This document shows, in pieces, positions 1-11,356 of a stretch of DNA of 64,000 nt. The stretch is taken from the NCBI GenBank assembly GCA_964030475.1, contig CAXIPT010000003.1, positions 6,454,511 to 6,518,510 of the forward strand, read 5' to 3'. The first letter of the stretch is position 1; every line of letters begins with the position of its first letter. Both the position numbers and the translations under genes were made by a program. Below the pieces are notes generated by a model. That model did no database searches. It was given only the letters and a program-made list of their open reading frames with translations, and was not told the origin of the DNA. This DNA is from Tethya wilhelma. Taxonomy: Eukaryota; Porifera; Demospongiae; Tethyida; Tethyidae.

Positions 1-168
1 CCAATGACTGAGGTAGAGTATGATGATGTCACACATGGGACCAACAATGATACAGTGATAGAGATGACAGACAATGAGGCATACAGGGAGCTAAGACACA
101 CACACAACAGCAATAGAAACAGAGGAGGAGAGGATATAGAGACAGCTTATGAAGTGATTCCAAGCTAA
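1..168 (+). CDS. C-terminal cytoplasmic tail of a receptor-like protein (3' partial)
   Basis: The frame is open from the first base to TAA at 166-168 (55 codons); the rest of the gene lies left of the window. The piece is hydrophilic and carries three spaced tyrosine motifs: VEYDDV (Tyr at residue 7, fits the ITIM pattern V-x-Y-x-x-V), EAYREL (residue 28, YxxL) and TAYEVI (residue 50, fits the ITSM pattern T-x-Y-x-x-I). Such tails usually belong to single-pass receptors that recruit SH2 phosphatases or kinases, but no membrane segment is visible here, so the receptor role is inference. An AATAAA-like string near 320 could be its polyadenylation signal. Confidence 0.6.
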   Translation, partial: PMTEVEYDDVTHGTNNDTVIEMTDNEAYRELRHTHNSNRNRGGEDIETAYEVIPS

Positions 169-684
169 CTGAACTGTGTTACATTGACATGTAAAATTAT
201 TCTAGGAGCAAGTGTTTCGATAAATTACATTACAATAAGTATAATGTATGTGGTATTATATTAGAGGCAATGATGTATGCATGTATGTTTTAATAAGAAA
301 CTCTATCAATATAGCTAAACAATAAAAAAAGAAGACAAATAGGACAAGAAATGTTATAGTTGTTACCAGCCAAAAACATACTCAAATGCTTTAGAAAAGA
401 ATCCACTGCTCTTCTGTGGTGTGTTTGGATTGGAAGGAGCAACCTGAGGAGGTCAGGTGAAGCAATTAGATTACGGACTAACTAGACACACTTTTAACTT
501 TGATATCCCTTTCCAGTTTGAAAACAATAAATTTAAATTATTATAGGGAGATCGCTTAATGACAAGCATATGGACTAATCTACATATATAGTATCTAGGG
601 AATGGAGCCACTTGAACAACTCTATTATGACATCATTACACATAGCATGAATGTCACCACTATATACGTCTTGCTAATGCTCAC

Positions 685-849
685 CTGGTGTTGGCTGGCT
701 GAGGCCTGGTATGCAGCTGTGAGAGGTCGTATTGAGGTGGGTTTCTTTGACGGGCTGGAGGGGCCAGTGGAGGAGTGAGAGAGGGTGTCAGGGAGAGGAT
801 GAGAGGACTGCTCACTGGGAGAGGGAGCAGAGTGGCCCTCTATTACAGC
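685..849 (-). CDS. candidate internal exon, Ser/Pro-rich (low confidence)
   Basis: On the minus strand a CAG acceptor precedes base 849 and a GTGAGC donor follows base 685. The 165 bases between are open, phase 0 at both ends, and encode a Ser/Pro/His-rich 55-residue segment. No matching neighbouring exons were found, so it may be part of an unrecognised minus-strand gene or chance. Nothing else stands out in 169-1280. Confidence 0.3.
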
Positions 850-1280
850 CTGCATGTGCATGTATAGACAGAGAATGTAGAAACATTATATTATGACCAT
901 TATGTAATCCCAGGTGAATTATCATGTAACAAAGCATGATTTCACATAAAACAGTATAGAATGTTTCAAGCCCAATAAGTTAAGAGTCAAATCTATTATT
1001 ATATTGTATGCAGTGTAGCAATGACTCTATCTCTATAAGGAGAGCACACTAGTGTATGTAGAAGGTAAACATTAATAGACTACCACAGTATGTCTTTGTG
1101 AACATAACATTCAGACCGTTTCTCCATGTGTAAACACATAGTGATATCTTGTCAACTATTATCATTTGTGATATCTAGTATACCATTGCATGGTTAATTT
1201 GAATACAAAGTAATGGTTCTATACCCAATAATACACAATTCTAATCTACGATACATTGGAAACACAGGAAAATACATAGG

Positions 1281-1649
1281 ATGAGGTTGGACCACTACTT
1301 TTTACTTCTTTTACTATGTGGAGTGGAAGGTAAGATAGTATACTGTGATGGCTATTAATATTTTTTCAGATAATTTAGGTATCCTTCATGTGCCCACTGC
1401 CTATACTCGTCCCACTGGTCTACAGTCAGTGAATGGATCAGATGCTCTAGGAGGATGTCCACAGACTCCAGTGAACTGTGTAGTGAGTGAAGGTGGTATT
1501 GATGTGTGTCGCTGTTCTGGTGGTACTCCAGCCACTGGTATTCTCATTGATGGAGTGATCCCAACAATTAACCCTGGCTCTGTGAACTGGGCTAGTGAAC
1601 TGTTTACAGTGAACAGAAACGGACAGAGTTCTATTTTCATTGGTTTCTT
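1281..1649 (+). CDS. secreted or type I membrane protein, N-terminal part (gap-truncated)
   Basis: Exon 1 (1281-1329) starts with ATG and encodes a classic signal peptide (MRLDHYFLLLLLCGVE). A GTAAGA donor and a TTTTTTCAG acceptor give a 40-nt intron, and exon 2 resumes in phase 1 at 1370. Exon 2 encodes a small extracellular region with Cys in the contexts GGCPQTPVNCV and DVCRCSGG, a possible disulfide-bonded beta domain. A phase-1 junction after the signal peptide is typical of modular extracellular proteins. The frame runs into the N at 1650, so the rest is missing. It could be another member of the receptor family whose tail sits at 1-168; I do not recognise the domain. Confidence 0.55.
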
Positions 1650-1650
1650 N
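1650..1650. other. single-N assembly junctions (nine in the window)
   Basis: N occurs at 1650, 3721, 18042, 21712, 27305, 28708, 40992, 48789 and 57479. At each, gene content or reading frame breaks, or a sequence restarts (28708, 48789), or a microsatellite ends (3721, 48789). They most likely stand for gaps of unknown size. Confidence 0.85.
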
Positions 1651-1652
1651 TC

Positions 1653-2027
1653 CCATCATCTGACCATGACCACCAGGGTAATAGGAGGAGGGAGTGTGTC
1701 CAGTGTGCATGCTACTGCTGCGGGGGTCAGGCTGATAGCTTTGGAACAGAGCTGGATAGAAATAGTAAATGGATACAGGTGTACATCAAAGACTGGACAA
1801 AATGGTCTACAGCACTTTTACAAGAAATATCAGAGAACGAAGAGGAGTTAAGAGAACTACTGATGGAGGATGAAGAACGAGAGACAGAGACAAAGAAATA
1901 CATGAGAAAACACACAACCTACCTGGCTGGCCAAAGGAGTAGTGTGCCATGGCTGACTGATGGTAGAGCTCCAACTATTTCAAAAGTGACCGCCTCAAAC
2001 CACATGTGTGCAGTGCGCATTTATTAG
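1653..2027 (+). CDS. unrecognised ORF fragment after a gap, Cys cluster and acidic helix
   Basis: From just after the N at 1650 a frame stays open to TAG at 2025-2027 (about 124 codons). It has a Cys-rich cluster near its start (CVQCACYCC) followed by a Trp-containing segment (WTKWSTALLQEI) and a Glu/Arg-rich helical stretch. Zinc binding is possible but unproven. It could be a transposon-derived exon or the 3' exon of an unrelated gene brought in at the gap; it does not continue the secreted protein's frame in any way I can confirm. Confidence 0.35.
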   Translation, partial: PSSDHDHQGNRRRECVQCACYCCGGQADSFGTELDRNSKWIQVYIKDWTKWSTALLQEISENEEELRELLMEDEERETETKKYMRKHTTYLAGQRSSVPWLTDGRAPTISKVTASNHMCAVRIY

Positions 2028-2118
2028 AGAGCTAGGACACAAGCCCCACCCCTACAATTAAAAGCCCTGATCAACAAATTCCTCTGATGTCTCCGCTCTG
2101 ATAGCAAAGGCGCTAAAC

Positions 2119-3648
2119 ATGAACAGGTGAGATCAAAAGCATGCTGCAGCTAGATGCATGCATGCTAAAATGAGTACTAAATGTATTCAATTTTGCAAAT
2201 TTATGAGTCACAGTGAGTCAAGAGTCTAACCACAACTACAGAACCACACAACATCATTGATGTCTTCATTTTACTTTCAGGTTGGCTGTGTTTTCATTTG
2301 TGGTGCTCGGCTGGATGGCCTACTATGTGTGTCAGAGAGCCCTTCCCTCTGCGATGGCTCTTATGCTTCGTGGTCAACCACATCACGATGGTGATAATAT
2401 CCATGACGATGGGCAGAGAGGCTTCAGTAAAGCAGACCTTGGAAAGTTACATTCATGCTTTGCTATTGCATACGCTCTGAGCATATTCGTTAATGGATTC
2501 CTATCGGATCAACTCAATCCTAAATTTCTGTTTGGTTTTGGACTGATAACCAGCAGCTCTCTCTGTCTCCTGTTCCCTCTGACCGAGGGGAACATTACCC
2601 TCAGCTGTGTTGTCTGGTTCACCTTTGGCTTGTTCCAAGGATGTGGTTGGCCAGCTAGTGCGAAGATACTGAGACTGTGGTTCTCTTCTGAAGAGCTAGG
2701 AACGTGGTGGAGCATCTTGTCGTGTACATCCAACTTGTCATCGAGTCTCCTGAGATATCTCATGAGTCAAATCACCAGCTGGTCGTGGCATTACTCATTT
2801 TATGCCATCGGAACCTCCACACTATTTCTCTCTATCCCAATATTATTGAATATTCATTGTCCTCCTTCAAAGAAAGAACAGTCGTCTAAGAAAGACTCTG
2901 CAATTTTTAATGGTAATTCCAGAATGAATAAACAACCAAAACAACTGTCGTGGTATTCAAGTTTCTTGGTAATGGATTTGTGGATTGTGGCTGCACTCTA
3001 CATACCGTGGTGGATTGCAAAGGGTTCTGTCTTGGACTGGGGGCAACTCTACTTGGAAGAGATTGTCAAACTACCAACAGAAAATGCTGGTAAGCAACTA
3101 CAAATAATCTATTTGGCAACATTATTGTAGTATCATTAATAGGAAGCCACACTTTTGAGTAATTCAACATTTTTTCATTGTGTACACACACTACCCTACT
3201 CTGCTACCCTACAGCCACTACACTGAGCATAATGGAATTAGGGAGTATGTTAGCAAAACTAGCAGTGGGACCACTTTCTGTGTGGTTGGTACGGCAGAGC
3301 AAAAAGGTTTGAAACATACCATAAACTATACATATACGCCTTAATCTTGTATGATCTTAATTTTGACCGTCAAACTCAAAGCCCAGTGTTCTACATTATT
3401 GCACTGTCCAACAAAAGTAAACACCAGGCAGTTATGTGTAGCCTTTAAAATGCACGTACTGCACACTGTACGTCATGTTTAGGTGGATGGCAGAGGATCG
3501 AGTGCAGCAGTCAAATTTGCAATGATCTTTCTTATTGCTGCTACCCTTATTGCCTTACTGTATGCTCTTGGAACATACACCTCAGAAGATGCCAATAAGG
3601 TACAGACATTGAGCGTGCTCACTGGTTACGTGATATGCACATATGCAA

Positions 3649-3720
<72 letters not shown>

Positions 3721-4260
3721 NGTCCCACACAAAATGCAATCTATTACTGTTTCAAATTCTGGTAGCTTGGGTTGATGGTCCTGTTTGTGTCCATTGGAGC
3801 TGCTATCGACAGTGGAAAGAGCCTCTCTAGTCTGACCTCAATGGAAGTTGTTCCCAAGGAGCTTTCTGGTAGCGCTCTAGGTATTGTCCTAGCCACTGGA
3901 CAAGTAGGTGAGTCTGGCTGCTGTGAAATATAGTGTTGTATTGAACCAAGTGGGACATACTTTTCTATAAAACCAGTTTTTTTCACTGTTAGCCTGTCTT
4001 GTCACTACTGAAATGCCATAAATTGATGTGTAACTTTCACTCAAACGTTTGGAGGCAGACTCCCTCAGTGATAATTTGTGTATTTGTTTTTCTCTCTAGT
4101 TGGACGCTCCATTGCTGGATGGCCATTCAGTGTGATGGTGGACGTTGTGGGTTGGAACAGGGCATACCAGATGGTTGGAGCATCCTATGTTGTAACAGTT
4201 GGACTAAGCGGTTACCTAATGGTTTCATTCAGTAACAAGACACTCCACAAACAACACTAA
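2119..4260 (+). CDS. SLC37A4-like: SLC37 family sugar-phosphate/phosphate antiporter, copy A
   Basis: A six-exon major-facilitator gene: 2119-2126, 2281-3089, 3215-3306, 3483-3599, 3766-3907, 4100-4260. All junctions are GT-AG and all phases fit, giving 442 aa (human SLC37A4/G6PT has 429). Hallmarks are a first TM ending in YYVCQRALPSAM, a glutamine-rich turn in FGLFQGCGWPAS and GTWWSILS, a middle hydrophilic loop, and a C-terminal GWPFSVMV segment. SLC37A4 exchanges glucose-6-phosphate for phosphate across the ER membrane; substrate here is inferred. The RK pair of G6PT TM1 (human Arg28-Lys29) is QR in this copy. Intron 4 contains a CA microsatellite and a gap. An AATAAA lies at 4288. Tandem neighbour of copy B, with the same exon lengths for exons 3-5. 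Confidence 0.88.
3652..3720 (+). repeat. (CA)n microsatellite ending at a gap
   Basis: About 34 perfect CA units inside intron 4 of SLC37 copy A, ending at the N at 3721, which is probably where assembly failed. Confidence 0.97.
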
Positions 4261-4616
4261 CTAATATAGATCTAGATTATTTGATCTAATAAATCATGTT
4301 TCATTTTCTTTTGTAAATTTTGGCAATAATGTTATTACATAATAATTGTTACGTACTCTCTGGTATTCATTGCATGCATGAAACACACCATGCAGCTTCA
4401 TGCATATGCAAAGCATGTCACTAACACGGCGTGGTCACGGACCTATTTCTAGTTCAAAGTATCCGATTCAGTCATCCCTAAAATAGCTTTTGTAATAGAC
4501 ACTCACAGGCAGCCTTCAAGCTTGAATCAGTGACTGAAGAACTGAGTCTGAGTGGTGTTGCAACGGTGTTCGTTTATTAGAACTTCAGCTTATGCCCCTC
4601 CCACTCATATCTACAG

Positions 4617-6964
4617 ATGGCTCAATCGAACATGAAGGCATGGAACAAAAGGTAACCTATCTGTAGCTAGGGACTGTAGAGCTAATATTTGCCACAATAA
4701 TAATAATACAGCAGTATTAATCTTCTAAAATAAATGGTAATTACTGCCTAATGAGTGTCTAGCCAGTGATGGTGGTTTATAATACAAAGTTTGCTCTGTA
4801 GTAATATTTTCTGCCTATATAGATTCTCTGTCTCTCTTTCTCTACTCCTTGGTTGGGTCTTCTACTATCTCTGTCAAAGATGTCTTCCACTGGCCATGAC
4901 TGTTCGATTGCTTCACGAAAAAGGCTTGGAAGAAACGCCAGACAGCAATGCAACAACTGTGGACAGTTTCAATAAAGGTGACCTTGGGGTATTGCAATCA
5001 TGTTTTGCTATTGCATATGCTACGAGTGTCTTCATCAATGGTTTCTTGTCGGATCGATTTAGTTCACGGTTTCTGTTTTGTTTTGGACTGGCCATGAGCA
5101 GTTCTCTCTGTCTCCTGTTCCCTCTCACCGAGGGGAACATTACCCTCGGTTGTGTTGTCTGGTTCGTCTTTGGTTTGTTTCAAGGATGTGGTTGGCCGTC
5201 AAGTGCTAAACTACTTCACCAATGGTACACTCCTGAAGAGCTTGGGACATGGTGGAGTATAGTCTCCTGCTCAGGAAATCTAGCCTGCAGTGTTATTTTA
5301 TATCTATTCCTAGGAGGCATTGAAAACTGGCGTAATTTTTTCTTTATCATCGGAATGACAGCACTGATATTTTCGATACCGATATCATACACTGTACAGA
5401 GCCCACCTAAACATGCCAATGTCTTACAAAAAGTGACACTAACTTCTAATGGCGTATCAAAGAATGGCAGTTCTAGATCTGAAAGAGAGGACTCCAAGAG
5501 CAAGCCATCGAATATACCATGGTACGGAGCATTCTTTGTGGTTAATCTGTGGATTGTAGCTCTGCTGTACATTCTTTGGTGGCTAGGCGAGGCTTCTGTT
5601 ATGGACTGGGGACAGGTCTATCTGGAAGAGGTAGCCAGGCTACCAACAAGGAGAGCGGGTTAGTATTATTTACATGACACTGCAGGACTTATGTAACAGC
5701 TCCATTTACATATGTGTAGTATGACAATAGCAACATTCACAAACAGAAGCCGTGTTGCTAATGTATTGTCAACTTCAATAGTAAGTTGGTTTTGTTCATA
5801 ATCCCTGTGATCAATTTTGCTCCTATTCAAAGCCTGTGGATGGGTACTAGTCCAGTATGGCCTGTGTTTAGTAAATAATAACAAAATCAATATTGTTTGA
5901 ATGCTCTCATCCCACTAAATGCAATATTAAAAGTATAGGCAATATTTTCAACTATTACCCGACAGTGGTTTATAAAATACCATTGTAATCACCATTAAAT
6001 AAGCTTTCAAATGATGAGTGTATGTTGCTATTTTAAGATGCACAATATTATTGATTTAACTGTTCCAAACTCTGTACTATTATATTCATTTTGGGGTAAC
6101 GATAGATATATTATATGTACCATATTGTATCAACAGCTGATACAGTCAGTATAATGGAAGTGGGCTGTACAATAGGAAAGATTTCAGCCGGACCACTAGC
6201 AGTATGGGTGATAAGACAAAATATTAAGGTACATGTGTTATTTTACCTGTAACCAAATGAGTTCATTTTTAATTGTTACACATGCAGAAAAATGGGGTCT
6301 CATCAAATACATCAATCAAGTTTAGTCTGATCTTTTTTATGTCCATAATATTGACGGTTCTTTTCTATTCATTTGGAACATACACATCTGTAAATTCCAA
6401 TGAGGTAAGCATGCAATGTATGTTTATTAGATAGCCTAATATAATTATATGACTTGCACACAGATACACATCAACCCACAAAAGTATATACAAATGCTGT
6501 AGCATAAAAAACACTATAATTTATTGTAGTTGGTTTTGATGATGCTTTTTGCCAGCATTGGAGCTCTGGTTGAAGCTGTCTGTATACTTGCAAGCTTATC
6601 TGCTATAGAAATTGTCCCAGAAGAGCTTTCTGGCAGTGCACTAGGTCTGATTGTAGCGACTGGACAAATATGTAAGAGATACATAGTGATCTTAATATAT
6701 GTAAAGGTTTTAATGTCCCATGCAGAGATGGGACTTGAGAGAGAAACTATATACTGCTGCAGGTATGAAATTTTGTTCAATTTTCCCTCCATAGTTGGTC
6801 GCTCAGCAGCTGGATGGCCATTCAGTGTGATGGTGGAGGCTGTGGGTTGGAACAGAGCATACCAGTTGATAGGGACACTATACATTGCAACCATTGCTCT
6901 GAGTGGCTACCTGATGGTGACATTCAACAACAGCTCACATCACAAACATAATAAGCAGCACTGA
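4617..6964 (+). CDS. SLC37A4-like: SLC37 family sugar-phosphate/phosphate antiporter, copy B
   Basis: Six exons at 4617-4651, 4823-5658, 6137-6228, 6288-6404, 6530-6671 and 6795-6964, total 463 aa. Exons 3, 4 and 5 are 92, 117 and 142 nt, exactly as in copy A, so the two are a tandem duplication. Motifs match copy A: YYLCQRCLPLAM in TM1, GLFQGCGWPSS, ELGTWWSI, and GRSAAGWPFSVMVEAVGW near the C-terminus. The central loop (about residues 205-235) is Ser/Lys-rich. As in copy A the TM1 RK pair of classical G6PT is QR. An in-frame ATG at 4632 is an alternative start. Intron 2 carries a degenerate copy (about 5830-5930) of the dispersed repeat that forms the array at 42-43.5 kb. Confidence 0.88.
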
Positions 6965-7578
6965 GTATTTTTAGCAATCTGTTTTATATTATTATTCAAT
7001 TCAGAACCAAAACACTGTAGAAATAGAACATCAACAACATACAAAACACAACCAAGTACCATAACAAATTATTTATTACAGTATGTACCATTAATACATA
7101 GTACCTAATGTCTACCTGGGCGTGTGCAACATGGCTTAGCTGCGTACCCAGGCTCCCTCCTTAGTTAAGGAGGAAGGGGCCTAGGTAGAAGAATCACTTG
7201 AATTAATCACTGACACGAGTATAGTCTAGTTGGCCTCAGTCATTGAGGTCAGCTGCCAGTAGGCTAGCACAATGCATATGGACAGACTAGTCTACTCACT
7301 TTTATTTATCTCTTTATTTGTATCGCCTACTGGAAAACTTATAATAATAATAATAATAATAATAATGACAATTTATGACAATTTAATGCATGTTTTAAAT
7401 TCATGCCTGCATGCATAATATGGTCCAAAGAACAGGACGGAACCACGTCATATTGCGGAGAGTCCCCACGCCCAAAAATCGACCGGGCATGCGCAGTCGC
7501 GCTTAATGAGGAGATTTTATAAGGGCCCGTACAGCAGATCAGTAATTTCGCTATTGACGCCGTATGTAGCTAGCTCCA
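6965..7578. other. intergenic: small hairpin and TAA microsatellite
   Basis: A short imperfect palindrome at about 7147-7188 (TACCCAGGCTCCCTCCTT against AAGGAGGAAGGGGCCTAGGTA) belongs to a hairpin family also seen near 26757 and 60224. A (TAA)n run lies at about 7340-7366. A GC-richer stretch just before 7579 may be the agmatinase promoter. No gene seen. Confidence 0.6.
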
Positions 7579-10100
7579 ATGTCTATGATGAATTTTCGTG
7601 GAAAGCTCACTTCCATTCTTTCGGTAACGAATGGAAGATTTTTCTCTTTGTCAGGGGCAAATAATATTATTGCAAAACAGGATTCGAAGTTCAATCAACC
7701 TAAATCTCTTGGTGAGATGTCAAGAGTGGGTGGAATAGCCACTATGTTCAGACTACCACTGCAGGAGAACAACCCAGAGAATTTGGATGCTTGCATTGTA
7801 GGAATTCCTCTAGACACAGGCTGTTCTGGACGTTCTGGAACAAGAATTTAGTGGCCCTCGATCAGTCCGCTGTGAATCTACAACCATTCGTCCTGTAAGC
7901 TCATCAGGAGCTATTCCATTTCAATCCTTACAAGTGGCAGACATAGGAGATGTTCCTGTGGTCCCATACAACCTAACAAGATCAGTTGACATCATTCGAG
8001 ATTACTATCAAAAGATCTTCAAAGTCAACTGTACGCCATTAACTGTGGGTGGTGACCACACTTTGACTCTGCCCATTCTCCGAGCTGCCAAAGAAAAGTA
8101 TGGAGCTGTCGGAATTGTCCAAGTTGATGCTCATATGGATTTAATTGATCAAATAATGGGTGAAAAGCTTACACATAGTACTCCTTTCAGACGAGCTTTA
8201 GAGGAAGGTTGCATCAGTCCAAAGCACATGTTTCAGATTGGAATACGTGGTACAATGTATGATTCTGACAACGAGTTGATTCAATGGGCTCAAGAAATGG
8301 TTAGCATATATTATTTATGTATGCAAGTAACTTGCATTCCTTATTAATTGGTCTGGCCTGATTCTAATAAACTATAATTGTTTAGAATTGATCCAGAGAG
8401 ATTTCCTGCAATTTATTTAGATGGTGTGTTTTGCAGTTTCAAAATGGCTTTTTGTCAAGAACCTTATAATCATTATCTTTTTTCTTTTATTCTGGATATT
8501 GAACAGGGAGTTAGGATTGTGTTTGCAGAGCAATGTTGGCATAGGTCCATGGTACCACTGATGGAAATGGTGAGGAAAGAGATGGGAGACTTTCCTGTCT
8601 ATCTTACCTTTGACATTGATGGTATTGATCCAGCAGCTTGTCCTGGAACAGGTATTACCCTATACAATAATGCATTAGCTGACAATTTAATAATCGGCAC
8701 TTTGACCGCATGCTATATACATGCAGGGACTACTGAGGTTGCCGGTCTCACTCCTGTTCAAGCCATTGAGATTGTTCGTGGTTGTCGAGGACTGAATCTG
8801 ATTGGAGCTGATGTTGTTGAGGTACATGTTATTAGAGTAAAATGTCGTGTTTCACTCTATATATGTACTACTGAGGTTATAAGACAAGCATGCATGGCTG
8901 CAGAAATTTTAGAAATTAAGCCATGGCCAGCACCCTGCAATATTCCTTGCATGTATGTGAGACCAATATTAATCATAGAGTTACAAAAATGATTCAATTA
9001 ATATTACTATATACCCCTAAATAATGGTCAACATGCATGGTAATAATGCATGGTGTTATTAATTGCATTGCAGAACCCTGAACCTAGTAGCATTTTTTTT
9101 ATTTGTATAACTAGAACTTGAGGCAACTTAGAATTTAATTTGCTTGTATAATATATTAATATTATTATAGTATGCAAACTGTCTAGGGTAGGCTATAAAA
9201 AGCACTTGAAGGCTTATATCTTTCTTATAATACACTTTCCCTGAAAGTTTGCATGCATTAACTACAGGTGTATAATACATTTTTACATGACATTGTACTT
9301 ATATTTTAAGACTCAGCCTGATCATAAAAAAGCAGATCATTTGAAACCATTCAATTGAGATGTATACTTTAAGTTTCGGAACATTTATTGTAAACATGAC
9401 AATTTGTACAGAGCATTTAGTATGTTGTTCCTATAAGTACATCACCCAGAGCATGAGTATACTGATTCTCACGTTAAACCACATGCCTTAACCCTTGGTG
9501 CCACTATGGCATGTATAATTATATAATTTTAGCAATACAAATTTCATGCTCAGTCACACATGACACTGTCAAGGACTAAGAATATAATATTTATTCTGAA
9601 TATCTACATTAACTGCAAATATACTTGTTCAGAGTACCGACACTACTATAGTTGGCAAATTACATGCATGTAATGACACACAGTTATTTGCATCTCTAAT
9701 ATTATTAATAGCAATAGGTCGATAAGGACATAAATAAAAAATGGAGTTAGAAAAGTGTTTTATTAAGTCTTAATGTGGCAAATTAGCATACCGTTCGTAG
9801 GTACTTGATGTTGTACATGTAGGCTCATTGCATTATTTTATAACTAGACATAGTATAAAGGTTGAAACCTTTGCATGTCATGAACATGAACATGATATTT
9901 AATTACATTTAATTTCATGCATAATTATGGTTGTTGCTATTATCTATCCATGCATGAATGGCATTGCACAGGTGAATCCTTTCTATGATCCAAGTGGAAG
10001 CACATCTAGTATGGCTGCAAATATCCTCTTTGAGGAGTTGTGTGTCTTGCCTGGAGTGAAATATGTAGACACACAGAGTAGATACAGGTTTAATTTTTGA
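7579..10100 (+). CDS. AGMAT: ureohydrolase, agmatinase-like, mitochondrial (frameshift in exon 1)
   Basis: Exons: 7579-8299, 8507-8651, 8727-8821, 9972-10100, with matching phases; the last intron is 1.15 kb and holds no gene. The metal-site motifs of ureohydrolases are all present: VGGDHT, DAHMD, and TFDIDGIDP followed by CPGTG. The sequence GVRIVFAEQCW...MVPLM and AGLTPVQAIEIVRGC match the agmatinase/guanidino-acid hydrolase branch rather than arginase proper, so it likely hydrolyses a guanidino compound to urea plus an amine. The first about 25 residues are basic and Ser-rich, as in mitochondrial presequences. Exon 1 changes frame near 7846 (a GTR-F-GPR signature is interrupted by 4 extra bases compared with the family), so as written the protein is broken; sequencing error or recent pseudogenisation are both possible. 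Confidence 0.8.
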
Positions 10101-10339
10101 CTTTGACTATACTATAAAATTAATGCATGCTGCATGGTTTATTCTTGGAAGATTTAAAAACTTGCAATAGTGTATAGCAACCCAGTTAGAAAATTGCAAC
10201 ATTTATAGGTCCAAAATGCATAATACTATATATTATATACTAAAATTAAAGATTGCATGCAGTTTTATGATGAAAGTTCTAATAAAAGTACGTATATATA
10301 GAGTCATATTTAAAGATTCATATGAGAGTACCACATCCC

Positions 10340-10868
10340 ACCTAATAGTATATAAACATGCCAATGTCTTACAAAAAAGACACCAACTTCTACTGAATGG
10401 CATAATTAAGAACAGTAGTTCTATATCTGAAAGACAGACTCCAATAGCAAGCCATCAAATTTACCATGGTACAGAGAAATCTTTGCATGTGGTTGATTTG
10501 TGGATGTAAATTGAAACACCGTGCAATGCTGTTGTTCCGGTGATAAAGAAAAAAATTACACCAGTTTTCAATGCCTCCCAACAAAAGATATAAAACAACA
10601 CTGTGGGCTAGATTTCCTGATCAGGAGCCTCGGACTATACCCTACCATGCCCCAAGCTCTTCAGGAGTGTATCCTTGAAACAAACCAGCAGCATAGATTT
10701 ATTTAGAGGTGGGACATAAGAGAAACTATATTGTTGAAATTTTCCCTCCACAGTTGGTCGCTCAGCAGCTGGATGGCCATTCAGTGTGATAGTGGAGGCA
10801 ATTAATTGGAACAGAGCATACCAGTTGATAGGGACACTATATATACCCATTGCTCATAGTGGCTAAGT
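10340..10868 (+). pseudogene. scrambled SLC37 pseudogene with an internal inversion
   Basis: Three blocks derive from a gene like SLC37 copy B. 10355-10507 (+) matches B's central loop (5408-5560). 10514-10696 is the reverse complement of B's region 5165-5372 (Pro-Glu-Glu-Leu-Gly-Thr to Gly-Gly-Ile-Glu-Asn). 10735-10868 (+) matches the end of B's intron 5 and exon 6. Stops and small indels occur throughout. Most of exon 2 and exons 3-5 are missing, so it cannot encode a transporter. Confidence 0.85.
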
Positions 10869-11356
10869 GCCACTGTATATACTGTAGTTAACAGAATCTC
10901 ATGCACTATTATAAACACAATAACACTGAAATTATCTATAGAATTAATATGATCAAAAAGTGGGCAAACAATAATTATTACTCATAAATAACATTAATTG
11001 TCGTGGTTTCAGGACTACAAAGTAATATATTAGCTACAAATTAAACAAGGGAAAAAAGAGCTAGACTTGCTTAGTATGTTATTTAAGTGGAATATTTGGA
11101 CATTGAGACAAAACAATCGTCATCTGCTGCAGACCTTCCTGAATCGCTGTACTTTTCCTCAATAACCATTTGTCATTTTAGTAGTTTCCAACAACTAGAT
11201 CAAACAGGTTTGTGATAACAGTGCAACCTGCCACCATGCATCCTACCTATTGTGATCTGGTCATAATCAACATTATAGATAAACTGCATAGTAAGCCTGT
11301 TAACAAGTGAACCTGCATAATAAATTCATCAGACAAAATACTTTAGTAGACTGTCT
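10869..11356. other. intergenic; piece of a dispersed repeat
   Basis: No gene seen. The stretch at about 11105-11175 (CTGCTGCAGACCTTCCTGAA and surroundings) recurs at 14758-14832 inside the kelch pseudogene, so it is a small dispersed or transposed duplicate. Confidence 0.5.
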
